64,000 nucleotides of DNA, taken from NCBI GenBank assembly GCA_963770275.1, contig CAVYPD010000041.1:1-64000 (forward strand). Direction: 5' to 3'. Both the position numbers and the translations under genes were made by a program. Each line of letters begins with the position of its first letter. Position 1 is the first letter of the stretch. The notes beneath the pieces were generated by a model, which saw nothing but the letters and a program-made list of their open reading frames with translations, was not told the origin of the DNA and did no database searches. The stretch is from Roseiarcus sp963770275 (GTDB taxonomy: Bacteria; Pseudomonadota; Alphaproteobacteria; Rhizobiales; Beijerinckiaceae). Shown here piece after piece: positions 16,189 to 25,477 of the stretch.

Positions 16189-16558
16189 GCCCAGCTCGTC
16201 CCGGCCAGTCGATCATGTTTTTGGCTAGGGTGTCTTCAATAATAATCTCGCGCACCTTATCATCCTTCGGGACGAGCTCTCGAAACTGCAATCGAATCTT
16301 GCCCGCACGTTTGCTCCCGGACATTTCTGTCGCCCATCGTCGCATCGGGACGGCTTCCAGGGTGCTCACCTTACGCGCAACTCCATTTTCGACAATTTCG
16401 ACCGGCTTCACGAACAGCCGATCGATAATTTCGACCGTAGCCACAGCGGCTGGTCTGCGTTTCTTGGCGCCCGCGTTTCCTGACCGCCCCTTCTTCCACC
16501 GGGTCTCCTTCGGAGGCCGGCCATAGCCGACCTCGTAGGCGTCGTCCGGGGCGTTCAC
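16181..16558 (-). CDS. DUF5681 domain protein of mobile-element remnant
   Basis: A 125-residue protein starting at GTG 16558, which overlaps the methyltransferase stop as GTGA. The N-terminus (YEVGYGRPPKETRWKKGRSGNAGAKKRR) is the DUF5681 signature. The rest (VEIIDRLFVKPVEIVENGVARKVSTLEAVPMRRW) is the usual continuation in rhizobial copies. The function of the family is not established. Members are commonly found with ParB-type methyltransferases and terminase-like genes in prophages and integrated elements. It lies directly downstream of a broken ParB-methyltransferase gene and upstream of a second, degenerate copy of itself. Confidence 0.75.
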   Translation of the reverse strand: MNAPDDAYEVGYGRPPKETRWKKGRSGNAGAKKRRPAAVATVEIIDRLFVKPVEIVENGVARKVSTLEAVPMRRWATEMSGSKRAGKIRLQFRELVPKDDKVREIIIEDTLAKNMIDWPGRAGHG

Positions 16559-17822
16559 TTCGCGCTCCTCTCGCTTCTGACGTCGTGAAGGATTGGCCCG
16601 AGGCTCAGGCGCGCTTGTTGCTGGGTCAAGCGCTCCCAGCGTGTAATGACCGTATCGACGTAAAGCGGGTCGAGTTCGACGCCGTGGCACGTTGCGGGCG
16701 CGTTCGCGGCGAGCAAGGTCGTCCCGCTGCCGAGAAAGGGATCGAGGATGACGTCGTCGAGATTGGTTGAATCCAGAATCGCGTCGGCGACCATGACGAT
16801 CGGTTTGACAGTTGGATGCAAGTCAAGATCGCTCTTGCGCCCGTTTCGCTTGAAAACGTTGGCGCCAGGGTAGTTCCAGACGTTGGTCCGATTTCGGCCG
16901 AACCTACCGAGTTGAACGTTGTTGCAATGAGCTTCGCCGCCGTTGCGAAACACGAAAACCAACTCATGCCTCAAGCGATAGAGCGAGCCCATGCCGCCGT
17001 TGGTCTTCACCCAGACGCACAGATTTAAGAGTTCGAAATTCGCTGCATCGCCGGCTGCGATCATTTCGGCCATGTGGCGCCAGTCCATGCAGGCATAGAT
17101 GATCGCGCCTGGAGACGCACACGCCCGAGTGAGATCGAACGCTCCCGCCAAGAAGCCGGGCGAATTCCTCCCGCGTCATCTCGCCCGACGCCATGGCGAA
17201 TTCTCGATGCTTGACCGCGCCGCTGCCGCAAACGTTGCCGTCGATTTTGACGTTGTAGGGCGGGTCCGTGAACACTGCGCTCGCCCTCTCGTTCGCCATG
17301 AGCAGTTCGTAGGCCGCGGGATCCAGCGCGCTGCCGCAATAGACCCGATGCTTGCCAAGCAACCACAAGTCGCCAGGACGGGAGACCGCCGGTCCAGTGG
17401 CGTTGCTGAACTCATCGGCCCGGTCGGCGTTATCTGTCGGGTCGAGCGATTGGATGCGCAAATCAACTTCAGGCATCTCGAACCCGATCGCCTCGAAGTC
17501 GAAGTCGAGGGCGAGCTCAGAGAGCTCTTTGAGTTGAAGGGCCAGGCTAGCGTCATCCCAGGACGAGCGCTCAGCAGCTTATTGTCCGCAAGAAGGTAGG
17601 CGCGGGCCTGAGTCTCAGTCAGATGGTCGAGACTGATGACCTGGTATTCTCAAGATCCAGGAACTGCACCGCCTCATAGCGCCCATGACCGACGACGAAT
17701 CTGGTTGCGTTTGTCGACCAGAATGGGCGCGTTGAAGCCGAATGCTTCAACGCTTCGCGCGATCACCCGCACCTGGATCCGGCTATGCTTTCGCGGATTG
17801 CGTGGATCCGCGCGCGGCCTCA
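16555..17822 (-). pseudogene. ParB-domain DNA methyltransferase (adenine/cytosine-N4 type), multiply frameshifted and 5'-truncated
   Basis: Reading leftward, the translated pieces give a ParB-like N-domain (NPRKHSRIQVRVIARSVEAFG, then VVGHGRYEAVQFLDLE, then HLTETQARAYLLADNKL). A methyltransferase domain follows, with the catalytic FTDPPYNVKIDG and, in another frame, LDLHPTVKP with LDPFLGSGTTLLAA (SAM-binding motif I). The order DPPY before the FxGxG motif puts it in the beta class. Frame changes occur at about 17699, 17642, 17561 and 17152. The 5' end is cut: recognisable sequence starts abruptly at ~17810, right against the 3' end of the RraA-like gene, with no start codon. ParB-methyltransferase fusions are typical cargo of alphaproteobacterial prophages and integrative elements. 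With four breaks plus truncation this is a true remnant. Confidence 0.8.
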
Positions 17823-18491
17823 CAGCACGCCGAAACGATCGAAGACGTCCTTCAGCTTGGCGCCGCGCAGGAGCTCGTCGCGCGTGGCGTTCTCGCCGCT
17901 GACCTTCTCGAAGGCCCGCGCTAGGACCGCCTCTTCGACCTTTCGCGGCACCACGACGACCCCGTCGACATCCCCGAAGACGAGATCGCCGGGCTCCACG
18001 CGAACGCCGGCGCAGACGATCGGCACGTCGATCTCGGCGACCTTGCCGCGTCCCTTCGAGTCGAGCGGCGCGATGCCGCCATGGAAGACCGAGAAACCGG
18101 CGTTGCGGATGGCGCGCACGTCGCGCACGAAGCCATCGGTCACGGCGCCGACCGCACCCCGGGCACGCGCCGCCGTCGTCAGCAATTCGCCCCAGGGCGC
18201 GATGCGCTCGGAACCGCCGCAGCCGAAGACGACGACCTCCCCTGATTTGAGGTCGTCGATGATCCTGATCTCGAGCTCGTAGGGATTCTCGCCCTCGGCT
18301 ACGTGAAAGACCTCACGGAACAGGCCGGTGCGCGCGAAGCCGGCCATCACCAGCTCGTCATCGAGCGGTCTCACGCGCGCTGCCATCGCCTGATCGCGAA
18401 AGCCCGTCTCGTCGAGCACATCGGACAGTACTGCAGTATAGAGCTGCTTGCGGAGGTCCTCGAGAAACCCGCTATCGCGTCTCTTCAGCAT
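17820..18491 (-). CDS. RraA-family protein (HMG/CHA aldolase-like)
   Basis: A 223-residue protein of the RraA / 4-hydroxy-4-methyl-2-oxoglutarate aldolase-like family (older label 'dimethylmenaquinone methyltransferase'). The diagnostic block GELLTTAARARGAVGAVTDGFVRD is present, with the metal/substrate Arg-Asp pair in FVRD. GDLVFGDVDGVVVVP follows towards the C-terminus. Such proteins cleave oxaloacetate or HMG-type alpha-keto acids, while the E. coli RraA is a regulator of RNase E. The longer N-terminus and single-gene context do not settle which. Its 3' end abuts the truncated methyltransferase remnant, so the mobile element's edge lies there. It is transcribed away from the amino-acid transporter operon. 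Confidence 0.82.
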   Translation of the reverse strand: MLKRRDSGFLEDLRKQLYTAVLSDVLDETGFRDQAMAARVRPLDDELVMAGFARTGLFREVFHVAEGENPYELEIRIIDDLKSGEVVVFGCGGSERIAPWGELLTTAARARGAVGAVTDGFVRDVRAIRNAGFSVFHGGIAPLDSKGRGKVAEIDVPIVCAGVRVEPGDLVFGDVDGVVVVPRKVEEAVLARAFEKVSGENATRDELLRGAKLKDVFDRFGVL

Positions 18492-18709
18492 GGATCAAAT
18501 CTTTCCGTTGCCGGCGGCGCTCGCCTTGCGCAGACCATCATTCCACATCCGCCGGTTATCTGCCAGATCGGTGAAGCAACGCTGGCGTGTGCAATACCGC
18601 CCGCGACGGCCACGAGGAGCGATAGCACTTGACGCCGCACGGCTTCACAAATGAAGCTCGGCCGTCCGGACCACTTCCATCTGCCGGACTCCCCAGGTCG
18701 GGCGGCAAC

Positions 18710-18725
18710 TGGCCTGAATACTGCT
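18710..18725 (+). promoter_or_regulatory. Candidate sigma-54 promoter for the amino-acid transporter operon
   Basis: The sequence TGGCCTGAATACTGCT fits the -24 (TGGC) / -12 (TGCW) spacing of RpoN promoters: GG at bases 2-3 and GC at 14-15. It lies 93 bases upstream of the first transporter gene. Nitrogen control through RpoN would fit a general amino-acid importer, but one consensus match in a GC-rich genome is weak evidence by itself. Confidence 0.4.
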
Positions 18726-18817
18726 TAGCTCTCGCAAGACCCCGCTGGGGCTGGCCGACTTCCCTTTCGACGAGGGGTTTTGACGCGGATTAGTAACCGC
18801 AGTTCAGGAGGCAACGC

Positions 18818-19864
18818 ATGGAACGATACGTCGCTAGAGTGCTAACCTGTTCGGCTCTCATCGCCGGCATGGTTGGCTTCGCAGGCGCAGCCTGGTCGCA
18901 GAGTGAGGTGAAGAGCCCGACTCTCGATGCCGTCAAGAAGCGGGGGGAAGTCATATGTGGCATCGACAGCGGCATTCCTGGCTACGCTTATCAAGACGCC
19001 TCCGGGAAATGGCAGGGGCTTGATGTCACGCTCTGTCGCGCGGTGGCGGCCGCGACGCTCGGCGACCCGGAGAAGGTGAAATATATCGGGACGACCTCGA
19101 AGGTCCGCTTCTCGGTGCTGCAATCGGGCGAGATCGACCTGTTGGTCCGCGACTCCGAGCTCACCTTGACGCGCGAGTCCGCGCTCGGCCTCGTCGAGGT
19201 CACGCCCAATTTCTATACGGGCCAGACCATCATGGTGCGCAAAAACCTGAATGTCGCGCACGTCAAGGATCTGAACGGGGCGACCGTCTGTCTTCTGACC
19301 GGCACAACCCTCGAGACGAACATCGCCGATTACAACCGGGCAAACAACATCAAGATCGGAACGCTCTTGTTCGATCGGCCCGAGGAGGCCTTCGCGGCGG
19401 CCGAGGCCGGGCGGTGCGACGGCTATACCGATGACGGCGGCAGCGTCGCGGCCGGGCGGTCAGCCATGAAGAAGCCCGATGACTGGATCTTTCTCCCCGA
19501 GGTCTTGTCGCGGCAACCGCTCGGGCCCCACACCCGACAGGGCGACGACCGCTGGACCGACATCGTGAAATGGACCCATTTCGCGATGCTGGAAGCCGAG
19601 GAGCTCGGCATCACGCAGGCCAACGTAGACGAGATGAAGAAGACGTCGACCGATCCGCAGGTGAAGAAGTTTCTCGGCCTCGAGGGCGATCTCGGCAAGG
19701 GGCTCGGCCTCGACAATGATTTCGCCTACAAGGTCGTGAAGGCCGTGGGCAACTATGGCGAAGTCTACGAAGCGACCTTCGGGTCGAAGGGCCTCGGCCT
19801 GCCACGAGGCCTGAACAACCTCTATCGCAATGGCGGCCTGATGTACCCGTATTCCTGGTACTGA
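18818..19864 (+). CDS. aapJ: General L-amino-acid ABC transporter, periplasmic binding protein
   Basis: A 348-residue SBP3-family binding protein. The start has AGGAGG 7 bases upstream, and a signal peptide runs to AWSQSE. The mature part begins SPTLDAVKKRGEVICGIDSGIPGYAYQDASGKWQGLDV, followed by DLNGATVCLLTGTTLETN and ends NNLYRNGGLMYPYSWY. This is the AapJ subgroup rather than a single-amino-acid binder, since the long C-terminal extension and GLDNDFAYKVVKAVGNYGEVYE are typical. It captures a broad range of L-amino acids and passes them to AapQM. First gene of aapJQM. The usual ATPase gene aapP is missing after aapM. Confidence 0.92.
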   Translation: MERYVARVLTCSALIAGMVGFAGAAWSQSEVKSPTLDAVKKRGEVICGIDSGIPGYAYQDASGKWQGLDVTLCRAVAAATLGDPEKVKYIGTTSKVRFSVLQSGEIDLLVRDSELTLTRESALGLVEVTPNFYTGQTIMVRKNLNVAHVKDLNGATVCLLTGTTLETNIADYNRANNIKIGTLLFDRPEEAFAAAEAGRCDGYTDDGGSVAAGRSAMKKPDDWIFLPEVLSRQPLGPHTRQGDDRWTDIVKWTHFAMLEAEELGITQANVDEMKKTSTDPQVKKFLGLEGDLGKGLGLDNDFAYKVVKAVGNYGEVYEATFGSKGLGLPRGLNNLYRNGGLMYPYSWY

Positions 19865-19889
19865 CAGGTCAGGCTAAAGCGACGTAATC

Positions 19890-21005
19890 GTGGTCAGGCG
19901 ACCGTCACGCCGCGCCTACGCAGCTCAGTGGCTGCTACTGCTCGCGGTCCTCGCGGTCGCCTATCTCGTGGTTGCCGATGCGAGAGACAACCTCTCGCAT
20001 CGGAACCTCTCCTTCGGCTTCGGCTTTCTCGCCGATCGCGCGAATTTCGAAATTCCGTTCCATGTCATCTCCTGGACGGAGTCCGACACCTATGGCCGCG
20101 CGCTGCTGGTTAGCTTCGTCAACACGCTTCTGGTCGCGGCCATGGGCATCGTCGCGGCGACCGGGCTCGGTCTGCTGATCGGCGTCATGAGGCTGTCGGT
20201 CAACTGGCTGATCCGCAACCTCGCGCTCGTCTACATCGAGTTCGTGCGCAATACGCCCCTTCTGGTGCAGATCATCTTCTGGTATTTCGCAGTGCTGCAG
20301 ACGCTGCCCTCGCCGCGAAGGAGCATCGTCTTCCCGGGAGGATTGCTGCTCAATATCCGCGGCCTCTACGTGCCGAGCGCCGTGATGGCCGACCGGGCTT
20401 CAACCCTCTCCCTGCTTTCCGCCACAGCCCTGGTCCTGACGCCTCTGATCTGGCGGCTGCCGCTGAAGGGCGGACGCCTGGGCGCGAGGGCGCTCCTTCT
20501 GCCGCTCGTGGCGGTCGGATTGTTCGCGGCCGGCATCGAGCACATCGAGTTCCCGACGCTGACCGGCTTCAACATCACCGGAGGCGCGCAGATCCCGCCC
20601 GAGCTTGCGGCGCTGTGGGCCGGGCTGTCGATCTATTTCGCGGCCTTCATCGCCGAGATCGTGCGCAGCGCCATCGAGGCGGTGCCGAAGGGCCAGCAGG
20701 AGGCGGCCCGCGCGCTTGGTCTCTCCAAGCCGGCCGTGCTGTTCCTGGTCGTGTTGCCGCAAGCGGCGCGCATCATGGCGCCGCAGCTGACGAGCCAATA
20801 TCTCAACCTGATCAAGAGCACCACGCTCGGCGCCGCGGTCGCCTATCCCGAGATCTTCCAGATCTTCGCCGGAACGGTCATGAACCAAGCCGGCAAGGAG
20901 ATCGAGACCATGATCATCGTCATGGCGATCTTCCTCACCGTCAGCCTCATCTTCTCGGCCTTCATGAATTGGTACAACAGCCGCATCACCCTGGTGGAGC
21001 GTTGA
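19890..21005 (+). CDS. aapQ: General L-amino-acid ABC transporter permease
   Basis: A 371-residue inner-membrane permease of the HisMQ family. It has an N-terminal helix (QWLLLLAVLAVAYLVV), a periplasmic segment and then the transport core beginning VSFVNTLLVAAMGIVAATGLGLLIG. FVRNTPLLVQIIFW is present, and the cytoplasmic EAA loop reads EAVPKGQQEAARALGLSKP. The long extra region between the helices (residues ~150-230) is a known feature of AapQ compared with HisQ. It starts with GTG at 19890, 25 bases after aapJ, with CAGGTCAGG a little far upstream. It pairs with AapM to form the channel. Confidence 0.92.
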   Translation: MVRRPSRRAYAAQWLLLLAVLAVAYLVVADARDNLSHRNLSFGFGFLADRANFEIPFHVISWTESDTYGRALLVSFVNTLLVAAMGIVAATGLGLLIGVMRLSVNWLIRNLALVYIEFVRNTPLLVQIIFWYFAVLQTLPSPRRSIVFPGGLLLNIRGLYVPSAVMADRASTLSLLSATALVLTPLIWRLPLKGGRLGARALLLPLVAVGLFAAGIEHIEFPTLTGFNITGGAQIPPELAALWAGLSIYFAAFIAEIVRSAIEAVPKGQQEAARALGLSKPAVLFLVVLPQAARIMAPQLTSQYLNLIKSTTLGAAVAYPEIFQIFAGTVMNQAGKEIETMIIVMAIFLTVSLIFSAFMNWYNSRITLVER

Positions 21006-21072
21006 GCGTGCAAGATCATCTCGGCGTCGGGTTCGCAGGACCGGGCCGCCGCGCGACGCAAGGCGCCCGACC

Positions 21073-22200
21073 ATGACGATGCAAGCGCCGATTCGGGTCG
21101 TCGCGCCGCCGAGCGGCGGCTTCGAAGGCTCGCCCGGAGGCGGCTCGCTCATCGTCGACTGGCTGCGCCGCAATCTCTTCGGCTCGATCTCGAACACGCT
21201 CCTGACCTTGCTGGTCGTTGCGGCGTTCGCCCTGATCGTTCCGCCCGTCTTCAACTGGGCGATCGCAGATGCGACGATCTCGGGCAGTGACAGATCGGCC
21301 TGCACCGGCGACGGCGCCTGCTGGACCTTCATCAGGCTTCGCCTGCACACCTTCTTCTGGGGCCACTATCCAGATTCCGAGCTGTGGCGGCTCGCTCTCG
21401 CCGCCGCTCTCATGGTCGCTTTCAGCGCGCCGGTGCTAAGCGACCGGACCCGGCATCGCGGCCTGTCGCTCCTTTTGTTGCTCACCGTATTTCCCCTGCT
21501 TGGCGGCGCCCTGCTGATCGGCGGCGTGGCAGGCTTGCCCTATGTTGACACCAACCAATGGGGAGGGCTGATGCTCAATGTCATCATCTCCTTCGTCACC
21601 GTCGCGGGCGCCCTTCCGTTCGGCATCCTTCTGGCGCTCGGCCGGCGCTCCGAACTCGTCGTCGTCAGGTCTTTCTCCATCGCCTTTATCGAGCTGTGGC
21701 GCGGTGTGCCGCTTCTGACCGTGATCTTTATGTCGGCCGTCATGCTCCCGCTGTTCTTGCCGCATGGCGTCAGCATCGACCGGCTCATCCGCGCGATGGC
21801 GGTCTTCACGCTGTTTAACTCCGCCTATATGGCCGAGACGGTGCGGGGCGGCCTGCAGGGCGTCCCGGCGGGCCAGGAGGAGGCGGCCGCATCGCTCGGC
21901 CTCGCCTGGTGGCAGATGCAGCTCTTCGTGACCTTGCCGCAGGCCCTTCGCATCGTCGTGCCCGGGATCGTCAACAACATCGTCGATCTGTTCAAGGACA
22001 CGTCTCTCGTGACCATCATCAGCCTCGTCGACCTGCTCGGCGCCGTCGAGCAGGCACTGAAGGATCCGGCCTGGCTCGGCTTCGCCAAGGAGGGCTATAT
22101 CTTCACAGCCGCCGTGTTCTTCCTGTGCTGCTTCGCCATGTCGAGCTATGGCCGCCGCTTCGAGCGCCGCCTCAACCGGCATCGAACCGGATTAGCGTGA
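21073..22200 (+). CDS. aapM: General L-amino-acid ABC transporter permease
   Basis: A 375-residue HisMQ-family permease. Helices include LLTLLVVAAFALIVPPVF and later MLNVIISFVTVAGALPFGILLALG. The family motif FIELWRGVPLLTVIF is present, and the EAA loop reads GVPAGQEEAAASLGLAWWQM. It follows aapQ by 67 bases and completes the membrane heterodimer. After its stop the expected AapP ATPase (Walker A, LSGGQ) does not appear on either strand. Sequence from 22200 to 23950 is gene debris. Unless an ATPase elsewhere serves it, the transporter may be non-functional. Confidence 0.92.
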   Translation: MTMQAPIRVVAPPSGGFEGSPGGGSLIVDWLRRNLFGSISNTLLTLLVVAAFALIVPPVFNWAIADATISGSDRSACTGDGACWTFIRLRLHTFFWGHYPDSELWRLALAAALMVAFSAPVLSDRTRHRGLSLLLLLTVFPLLGGALLIGGVAGLPYVDTNQWGGLMLNVIISFVTVAGALPFGILLALGRRSELVVVRSFSIAFIELWRGVPLLTVIFMSAVMLPLFLPHGVSIDRLIRAMAVFTLFNSAYMAETVRGGLQGVPAGQEEAAASLGLAWWQMQLFVTLPQALRIVVPGIVNNIVDLFKDTSLVTIISLVDLLGAVEQALKDPAWLGFAKEGYIFTAAVFFLCCFAMSSYGRRFERRLNRHRTGLA

Positions 22201-22439
22201 CGGCTGTAGGGAACGCGATGCCGACCGAGATCATCGAATCGAAGGAGATCTACCGCGGCTTCATCGCCGGGCGGCTGGCGGCTTGCAGCACCGTCGGATC
22301 GATCGGGCTGTCTCATCCCCGCCAGGAAAAAGGAAAGTCTTCGGCCGCGCTATCCTGCCGTAGGCGCAAATCAGGCCGAGCAACTGCGACTACAGAAACC
22401 ACGTTGCGAGAAGTTCGGTGCCGCGGCGCATGCCCTCGA

Positions 22440-23315
22440 GGTCCGGCTGGCGCGCTGCTTTCCTGCCATCCGGTGAGCGATACAAGCCTCGGGCGAATTG
22501 GGTCTCGCCTCGACCTCGCTTAAGGAAGCCGCCGAGTGTTCCCTCATCGCCGGCAGCTCGCCCTGTGCGACGCTGCCGCCCCAGAGGCCGTACTCGACCG
22601 ATAGCCGTTCGGGCGCGCCCTCTTCGCCATTCGCCTCCTCGCGAGCCGTGGTAAAAGCTCTTGTCGTCTCCGGCGAGCCATAGCCGCGCGCCGGAATCAA
22701 CGTGTTGCCATAGGCATTTGCAAGTACCGCCGCTCGCCCGCCGCTTTGTCCGCTATGGCGATCGCCTTGCCGAGATGGGCGATCGCCTCGTGGAGGCGGA
22801 GCTTGGGGGCGCCTGGTCGCCCGCGCCTTGCCCCACCATTCGATCGCGAGATCGTTGAGCCCGGCCTCGGTGAATGATGCGCGATGATCTCCGGCGCGGC
22901 TGCCGCGCGCTCCTGGTCGTTGCGCAGGCTTTCAACGGCGCGGCGGTGCAGCGCGTGGCGGGGGTCCCTGAGCAGGCTGTCATAACCGCGTCCTGGAGCA
23001 GCGCGTGCTTGAAGCGATAGGTCGCCTGCGGTCCGGCACCTGCGGCAATGAGAATATCTCCTTCGGCGAGCTGATCGAGCGAAGATTGCAAGGCGGGGGC
23101 AGCGACCTCGCCTGCGGCTTGTAACAACGCATAGATGAAATCTCGCCCAAGCACCGCGCCGATCTGCGCGACTTCGCGCGCTGGCCCGCCCCGGTCGAGC
23201 CGCGCCGCCAGCGACTGCTGAAGCGTCGGCAGGGCCGCCTGCAAGCCGCCGGCCTCGCCGCGCTCGAACAGAAGGCGCGTGACCTCCTCGACGAACAGCG
23301 CAACCCGCCGGTGCG
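22440..23315 (-). pseudogene. Remnant of a large cyclase/AAA-ATPase/TPR protein
   Basis: Fragments in several minus-strand frames match successive parts of the long bacterial proteins that combine a class III nucleotide-cyclase domain, an AAA ATPase and TPR repeats. They are RRVALFVEEVTRLLFERGEAGG and LPTLQQSLAARLDR near 23310-23200, then EVAQIGAVLGRDFIYALLQ and ATYRFKHALLQDAV. A distal piece (ARGYGSPETTRAFTTAREEA ... RGELPAMREHSAA-like) lies at ~22700-22455. The cyclase domain is absent and the frame changes repeatedly. It is clearly decayed, with no intact reading frame. Confidence 0.6.
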
Positions 23316-23399
23316 TTCGCTCACGCCTCGACCACCTCTTTGCTGAGCGTGTGGTGCGCGGCGAGATAGCCGACCATCCGCGCGACGCCGGCGCGGTCG

Positions 23400-23582
23400 C
23401 GAGCCATCGACATAAGTCGGAATGAGCATCTCCGGAGAGACAACGAGCTTCGCCCCGTTCTGGGCCGCCTCGCGGATGAGATCACAAGCCTTTGCGACGG
23501 TCGCGTCGAGATCGAGGATGATCGGCTCCGCCTGAACCGCCGCCGCTCGTATGATTGGTAGCTTGGACGCGACCCCTTCCAC
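23400..23582 (-). pseudogene. Nitrilase-family N-terminal fragment
   Basis: An ORF start at 23582 reads IIRAAAVQAEPIILDLDATVAKACDLI and AAQNGAKLVVSPEMLIPTYVDGS. This is the first beta-alpha unit and catalytic-glutamate region (E in PEMLIPTY) of carbon-nitrogen hydrolases of the nitrilase branch. After PTYVDGS the frame runs into unrelated, Arg-rich sequence and then joins the cyclase/TPR debris. The catalytic Lys and Cys are absent, so it cannot be functional. The stretch from 23583 to 23953 shows nothing recognisable. Confidence 0.6.
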
Positions 23583-23953
23583 GCCCAGGTCTCAGGCCGG
23601 AGCAGCTTCGATCCGCGCAGCAATGTTTGCAACGACCGCGCAGCGTCGATCTCTCCCCCGTCTCACAGTGCTTGCAGCGAATGACAGCAATTTGGGCATT
23701 CTTGCCGTTGCACGGCGATCGCTGAGTGCAAGAATCCGCTAAACCGGATCATGTAGACCGACTCGCGACGCGGGATCGTGCGGCCTTCCCCTCTCTGATT
23801 TGAGCGCATGGAGCGGGTTCAGGAGTTGGTCGCGGCTAGCGCCGCATGGTTCAATACAGTGTTCCACGTATTGGTATTGTGGTGACGCGTCCGAATGGAG
23901 CAACTTCGCCGCCCGCGCGTTAAGCCCGCTGATTGGATCAAGCGGAGTACGCG

Positions 23954-24483
23954 ATGCGCTGGATTGTGAATCGCCGCGAAGTGGAGCGGGAAGTGGACGT
24001 GCGAACGTCGCTTCTCGATCTCTTGCGCGAACATCTTCACCTTTTTGGAGCAAAGAAGGGATGCAATCAGGGAGCGTGCGGCGCCTGCACCGTCCTGGTC
24101 GCCGGTGAGCGCATCAATTCCTGCCTCGCTTTGGCCGTGCAGTACGAAGGCCGCGAGATCACAACGATCGAGGGCCTCGGCGCCCCCGGCGCGCTCCATC
24201 CTTTGCAGCAGGCGTTTGTCGAACATGACGGGTTCCAGTGCGGCTATTGCACGCCCGGTCAGATCTGCTCGGCGATCGGCATGGCGGCCGAGCTTCGCAA
24301 GGGCGTGCCGAGTTACGTCACTGCGGATCTCGAGGCGGAGACGATAGCGCTCAGTGACGACGAGCTGCGCGAGCGGATGAGCGGCAATCTCTGCCGCTGC
24401 GGCGCCTACAACGGCATCGTCGATGCGATCCATGAGACCTTCGGCGACAGGCCGCGCCGGTTCCTAAGCGGGAGGCCGCCTGA
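23954..24483 (+). CDS. Xanthine/aldehyde dehydrogenase 2Fe-2S subunit (YagT/PaoA-like), frame lost at the 3' end
   Basis: Small subunit of a three-subunit molybdenum hydroxylase. The plant-type [2Fe-2S] motif is KKGCNQGACGACTVL; the second cluster ligands are FQCGYCTPGQICSA and GNLCRCGAY. The arrangement TTIEGLG...LHPLQQAFVEHDGF matches YagT/PaoA. There is no Tat signal, unlike E. coli PaoA, so the enzyme should be cytoplasmic. The natural stop is probably the TGA at 24481-24483, which overlaps the ATG of the FAD subunit gene. That stop is one frame off, so the observed frame reads on to 24874. A small indel near 24470 is therefore likely. All Fe-S ligands are intact. Confidence 0.85.
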
Positions 24484-25477
24484 TGACTCCATTTCAGTAC
24501 GAACGCGCTTCCGACGTGAGCGCGGCTCTCACGGCCCGGGCGCGCGCTGGCGCCCAATATCTTGGCGGCGGCACCAATCTCGTCGACCTCATGCGCGAGA
24601 CCATCGAGCATCCCGATGTGCTGGTGGACGTGACCGGGCTTTCCCGCGATATCGAAGAGACCAAAGGCGGAGGCTTGAGGATCGGCGCCGGCGTGAAGAA
24701 CACAGCCGTCGCGGCCGATCGGCGTGTGCGCGAGCGCTTTCCTCTGCTCGCCCAGGCGATCCTGGCCGGCGCCTCCGCGCAGATCCGCAACATGGCGACG
24801 GTCGGCGGCAATCTCATGCAGCGCACCCGCTGCCTCTATTTCTACGACGACGCCGCGCGCTGCAACAAGCGTAACGCCCGGCGAGGGTTGCGACGCGCGC
24901 GACGGCTTCAATCGCAACCACGCCGTGCTCGGCGCCTCTGAGAGCTGCGTGGCCACTCACCCCTCGGACATGTGCGTCGCGCTTGCGGCCTTGGACGCGG
25001 TCGTGACGGTGAGGGGAAAGAACGGATCGCGCGACATTCCGCTGATTGCGTTCCACCGCCTGCCCGGCGACACGCCGCAAGTCGACACCGTGCTCGAGCC
25101 CGGCGAACTCATCATTGCGGTGACCGCTGCCGCCGAACGGGGTCGCCGCGCGCTCGTCCTACCGCAAGGTGCGCGATCGCGCCTCTTACGCCTTCGCCCT
25201 TGTCTCGGTGGCCGCTGGCCTCGAGATGGAGGGGGGCATGATCAAGGACGTGCGCATCGCGCTCGGCGGCGTGGCGCACAAGCCGTGGCGCGCAGAGCGA
25301 GCGGAGGCGACGCTGAAAGGCCGTCCGGCGACGGAGGCCGCCTTCCGCCAAGCGGCCGAAGCGGAGCTCGCCGCGGCTCAGCCGTTGCGCGACAATGCTT
25401 TCAAGATTGAGCTCGCCACGCGCGTGATTGCGGACACCCTCGGCAAGCTCGCCAAAGCCCAGGGAGCCGCGCAATGA
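24483..25477 (+). pseudogene. Xanthine/aldehyde dehydrogenase FAD-binding subunit (YagS/PaoB-like), two frameshifts
   Basis: The middle subunit, carrying FAD between the Fe-S clusters and the oxidant. The start is MTPFQYERASDVSAAL, followed by the FAD motif YLGGGTNLVDLM and ASAQIRNMATVGGNLMQRTRC. After AARCNKR the frame changes (about 24871) to continue GEGCDARDGFNRNHAVLGASESCVATHPSDMCVAL. It changes again near 25152 to continue SYRKVRDRASYAFALVSVAAGLEM to the stop at 25477. Together about 331 residues, normal for the family. The stop overlaps the start of the Mo subunit (ATGA). The protein text is well conserved across both breaks. Confidence 0.82.

Noticed and set aside
22218..22440. Possible aapP start or other gene following aapM (MPTEIIESKEIYRGFIAGR)
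   Set aside because: No Walker A or ABC signature, no known family and no continuation; treated as non-coding or unidentified debris.
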